This document shows positions 61,396-64,000 of a stretch of DNA of 64,000 bases, one piece after another (positions within the stretch are counted from its first letter, which is position 1; every line of letters begins with the position of its first letter). Location: positions 41,394,232-41,458,231 of the forward strand of contig CM059572.1 of the NCBI GenBank assembly GCA_030386875.1, written 5' to 3'. The stretch comes from Morinoia aosen. Its lineage: Eukaryota; Arthropoda; Malacostraca; Amphipoda; Talitridae. A program made the position numbers and the translations under genes. The notes under the pieces were generated by a model. It was not told where the DNA came from, made no database searches, and saw only the letters and a list, made by a program, of their open reading frames with translations.

Positions 61396-61990
61396 ACGTA
61401 AAATATTGATACGTAACCTAACATTGACCAGGAATATAAAAGATTGGTGCGTAACCTAACATTGACCAAGAATATAAAAGATTGGTGCCTAACCTAACAT
61501 TGACCAAGAACTTAAAAGATTGGTGCGTAACCTAACATTGACCAAGAACTTAAAAGATTGGTGCGTAACCTAACATTGACCAAGAATATAAAAGATTGGT
61601 GCCTAACCTAACATTGACCAAGAACTTAAAAGATTGGTGCGTAACCTAACATTGACCAGAATATAAAAGATTGGTGCGTAACCTAACATTGACCAAGAAC
61701 TTAAAAGATTGGTGCGTAACCTAACATTGACCAAGAATATAAAATATTGGTGCCTAACCTAACATTGACCAAGAACTTAAAAGATTGGTGCGTAACCTAA
61801 CAGTGACCAGGAATATAAAATAATTGTTTGCACAGCACATATAACTTAATATTGGCCAAGAACATGAAAGATAAGTGCTTAACTTGACCAGGGACATACT
61901 CACAGAAAATTGAAACGTAGCTTAACATTGACCAGGAATAAAGGAACGCACATTGCCCAGAGGCGTAAAAGATTGGTGCGTACTGAACAG
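61396..61990. repeat. 38-bp minisatellite, about 11 good units
   Basis: Units share GGTGCGTAACCTAACATTGA followed by CCAAGAAYWTAAAAGATT; clean to about 61825, then degenerate. AATATA and ACTTA variants alternate, suggesting a two-unit higher-order period. Confidence 0.93.
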
Positions 61991-62267
61991 TGTCCAAGAA
62001 CTTATGCAGCATGGCTTCAACAAATTTCGTGAGCAGCGACATTGTATCAGCGATGCCAGACTGTTAAACCTCTAGACTAGCCGAGTCTCATTCAGTCACT
62101 TTCTGAAGTTTAAAATATTGGAAATTTTGCGCCAGTGTGTGCTAGCCGTTCTAAATCAAACCTTATCTTTGATTTTTCTTTGATTTTATTTTTTCTAGAT
62201 CATAGGAATAGTGAACGTGTCAAGCCCTGATGCAACTTTGCTTGCCCCAATGATTCCTTAACATTTT

Positions 62268-62595
62268 CACCGCAATGTGAGCCACCGGTGGTCATGGAGG
62301 AGATTTTCATAATGCAGCTGACTGACCAGTAGTCACAAACTCAATATTTATTAATACGTGACCAGTTTCCGGAGCAAGGACCCACCGGTGGTCACTGAGG
62401 ATTTTCATAATGCTACTGACCGACCTGCAGCTACTAAGATACTAACTCAATTTTTTAAATAATTGATTAACGAGAGCTAAATAAAAGCACGATCCAGTTA
62501 ATATTTGCTATTTTCAAAATATCTGACTAAAATCAACTTTAAATTTGAATTGAATATAGAACTTCGGCTTAACCCCTTGGCAGTCAACGTGTCAA
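62268..62595. mobile_element. piggyBac-like MITE with internal head duplication
   Basis: TTAACATTTTCACCGCAATG at left, GCAGTCAACGTGTCAA at right. The CCACCGGTGG head recurs at about 62382-62391, so the copy looks like two overlapping insertions or a tandem duplication. Confidence 0.6.
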
Positions 62596-64000
62596 AATAA
62601 CTTGGGAGAAAACTTTTCAAAGAGACTAAATAAACAGTGAAAATCTGTGCCGTAATCTAAGGCCCTAATGCAAGTTTACGCAACCCAGGATCTGCGCCAG
62701 ATTGCAGAAACATGAAATAATGTTATAGTTAGAAAAATTCTAAATTCTGCCTCATGTTTATAATGCTTCGCTTCGGCACACTTGTATAGTAAGGTTGAAG
62801 AAATATTTATTGGTCACGAGTTCACACTTTTGAGGAGACACTAAATTATTCAGAGCTATGATTTTTAACTTTTTATACTTTCTTGGAATTATTTTTCGAA
62901 GTATCATAGTGGTAATTTGAGCTTCCCCGCGTATATATAGCCGACATATGTTGTCTTGGTGTTAAACAAATTTAAAAACGCTAGAGCGTTCATTTTCGCA
63001 ATCATGAGTGACGGAAGACGCAGAGCACAGTAACCCAGCTTTACCTTCCGTTTGCACCATGCTCCATTATTTAAGGAGTCCATCTTCATTTTATAAGCAG
63101 ATTTATACGTTGAAGTGGTAACTGTCACTAATTAATAAATTCATCGCTGGAAGATGCTTCATAAAAGCACATTGGGGGTACTCACGATAATGTGAAATTC
63201 AGTGCGTCATGGCAACGGTGTGAAAGTTCTGGTTGGACGTAGCACAGAGACACACACCTTTACCTCGCGACCGCCAGCGCACGACTGGACATTGAGCACC
63301 TTTGCTGACCTGACTGGTTCATTAATGAAAGACACCGGACCGTCTGCCAAAGTCTTGAACATCTCTGAGCTCAAGCATTTGCTATAGTTTTCCCATGATT
63401 GAACATACCATAAAAAAAAACATTTCTTCGATGTTTCTTTAACGTTTTAGCACAGCAATGCTGATATTAAAACTTTCACTGTTGATAAAATAGTCGGGAA
63501 GCTTGTTTTTTTTGCAGAAAATTCTGTATAACCCAATTTTCTGAGCGGCAACACCTAAATCTTGGATGAAATTCTATAGGTCGTAGCTCAGCTTCGACCT
63601 CGACCCGACCCAAGACGGCGTTGGTATTGCCCTGCCGTCCGTTGTAATTTGGCCAATAGGTTTGCCCTCTCTTCACGTGCACCATTTTCTTACGAGGTCG
63701 TGACCGGGATCTCCTGTGGCACGATTTGCGCTTTTATAGTAAGAGTATTGCGATCCTGGGTTAACTCTCTTGTGCGAGGAATATTTACATTTATAATAGT
63801 GCTCTTGTGAGTAATAAAATGAACAATTATTTAGTCTAGTAGCAGAAGTTTCATACTTACTTGATTTTATTTTTGTAATTAAAAAATGTGTTATGAATTT
63901 GCAGATTCAAATTTCCTTCTAGATTTATATATATTTTTTGCATGGTTAATTACGATGAGAAAGAAATTTTGTTAGCTTATTAGGTCCTGAAATTGAAAAT
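62596..64000. other. Right end, possible upstream noncoding exon
   Basis: At 63183-63189 a strong minus-strand donor (ATTATC then GTGAGTACC) follows a GC-richer patch reaching about 63390. It could end a 5' UTR exon of the ankyrin gene. The 69-codon minus frame 63685-63476 has no recognisable domain. Confidence 0.3.

Noticed and set aside
61396-61990. Interstitial telomeric repeat because of CCTAAC motifs
   Set aside because: CCTAAC occurs once per 38-bp unit; there is no run of TTAGG/CCTAA.

Overview
The window reads as nuclear DNA of an animal, most likely an arthropod: spliced genes with GT-AG introns of up to 22 kb, an AT-rich intronic background, an intact Jockey-type LINE, SINE-like retroposons, TTAA-flanked MITEs, a Helitron-like remnant and many satellites. 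I could not fix the species. Almost no bacterial-style gene content exists here, and most long open frames are read-through of tandem repeats.

Layout. 1-3.9 kb: a non-LTR retrotransposon on the minus strand with intact ORF1 (three zinc knuckles) and an open but edge-truncated ORF2 (endonuclease plus reverse transcriptase). 4.2-9.1 kb: compound (TA)n/(TACA)n microsatellites interleaved with a tRNA-like SINE and a 1.66 kb terminal-inverted-repeat element. 9.8-59.0 kb: one very long minus-strand gene whose eleven coding exons (139, 170, 102, 99, 93, 154, 161, 123, 180, 179 and 124 nt) I assembled by hand from splice sites; every junction keeps the reading frame. It encodes at least 508 residues of an ankyrin-repeat protein made of two copies of the same module and runs off the left side or into an exon I did not find.

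The introns carry the rest. The 22 kb intron between exons 4 and 5 holds a second real coding block, a 739-codon exon at 34897-32681 ending in a stop and a polyadenylation signal; it is either a nested same-strand gene or an alternative last exon of the ankyrin gene (the phase fits). Introns also hold about 15 copies of one ~365 bp retroposon, all in the same orientation, at least eight piggyBac-like MITEs, and minisatellites of 22, 25/26, 32, 33, 38, 43, 52, 60 and 71 bp.

The most unusual feature is that two of the minisatellites (after exon 2 and after exon 5) contain copies of the exon's own last bases together with its 5' splice site, so the intron begins with a ladder of look-alike splice donors. 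These two cases arose in different repeats at different exons of the same gene.
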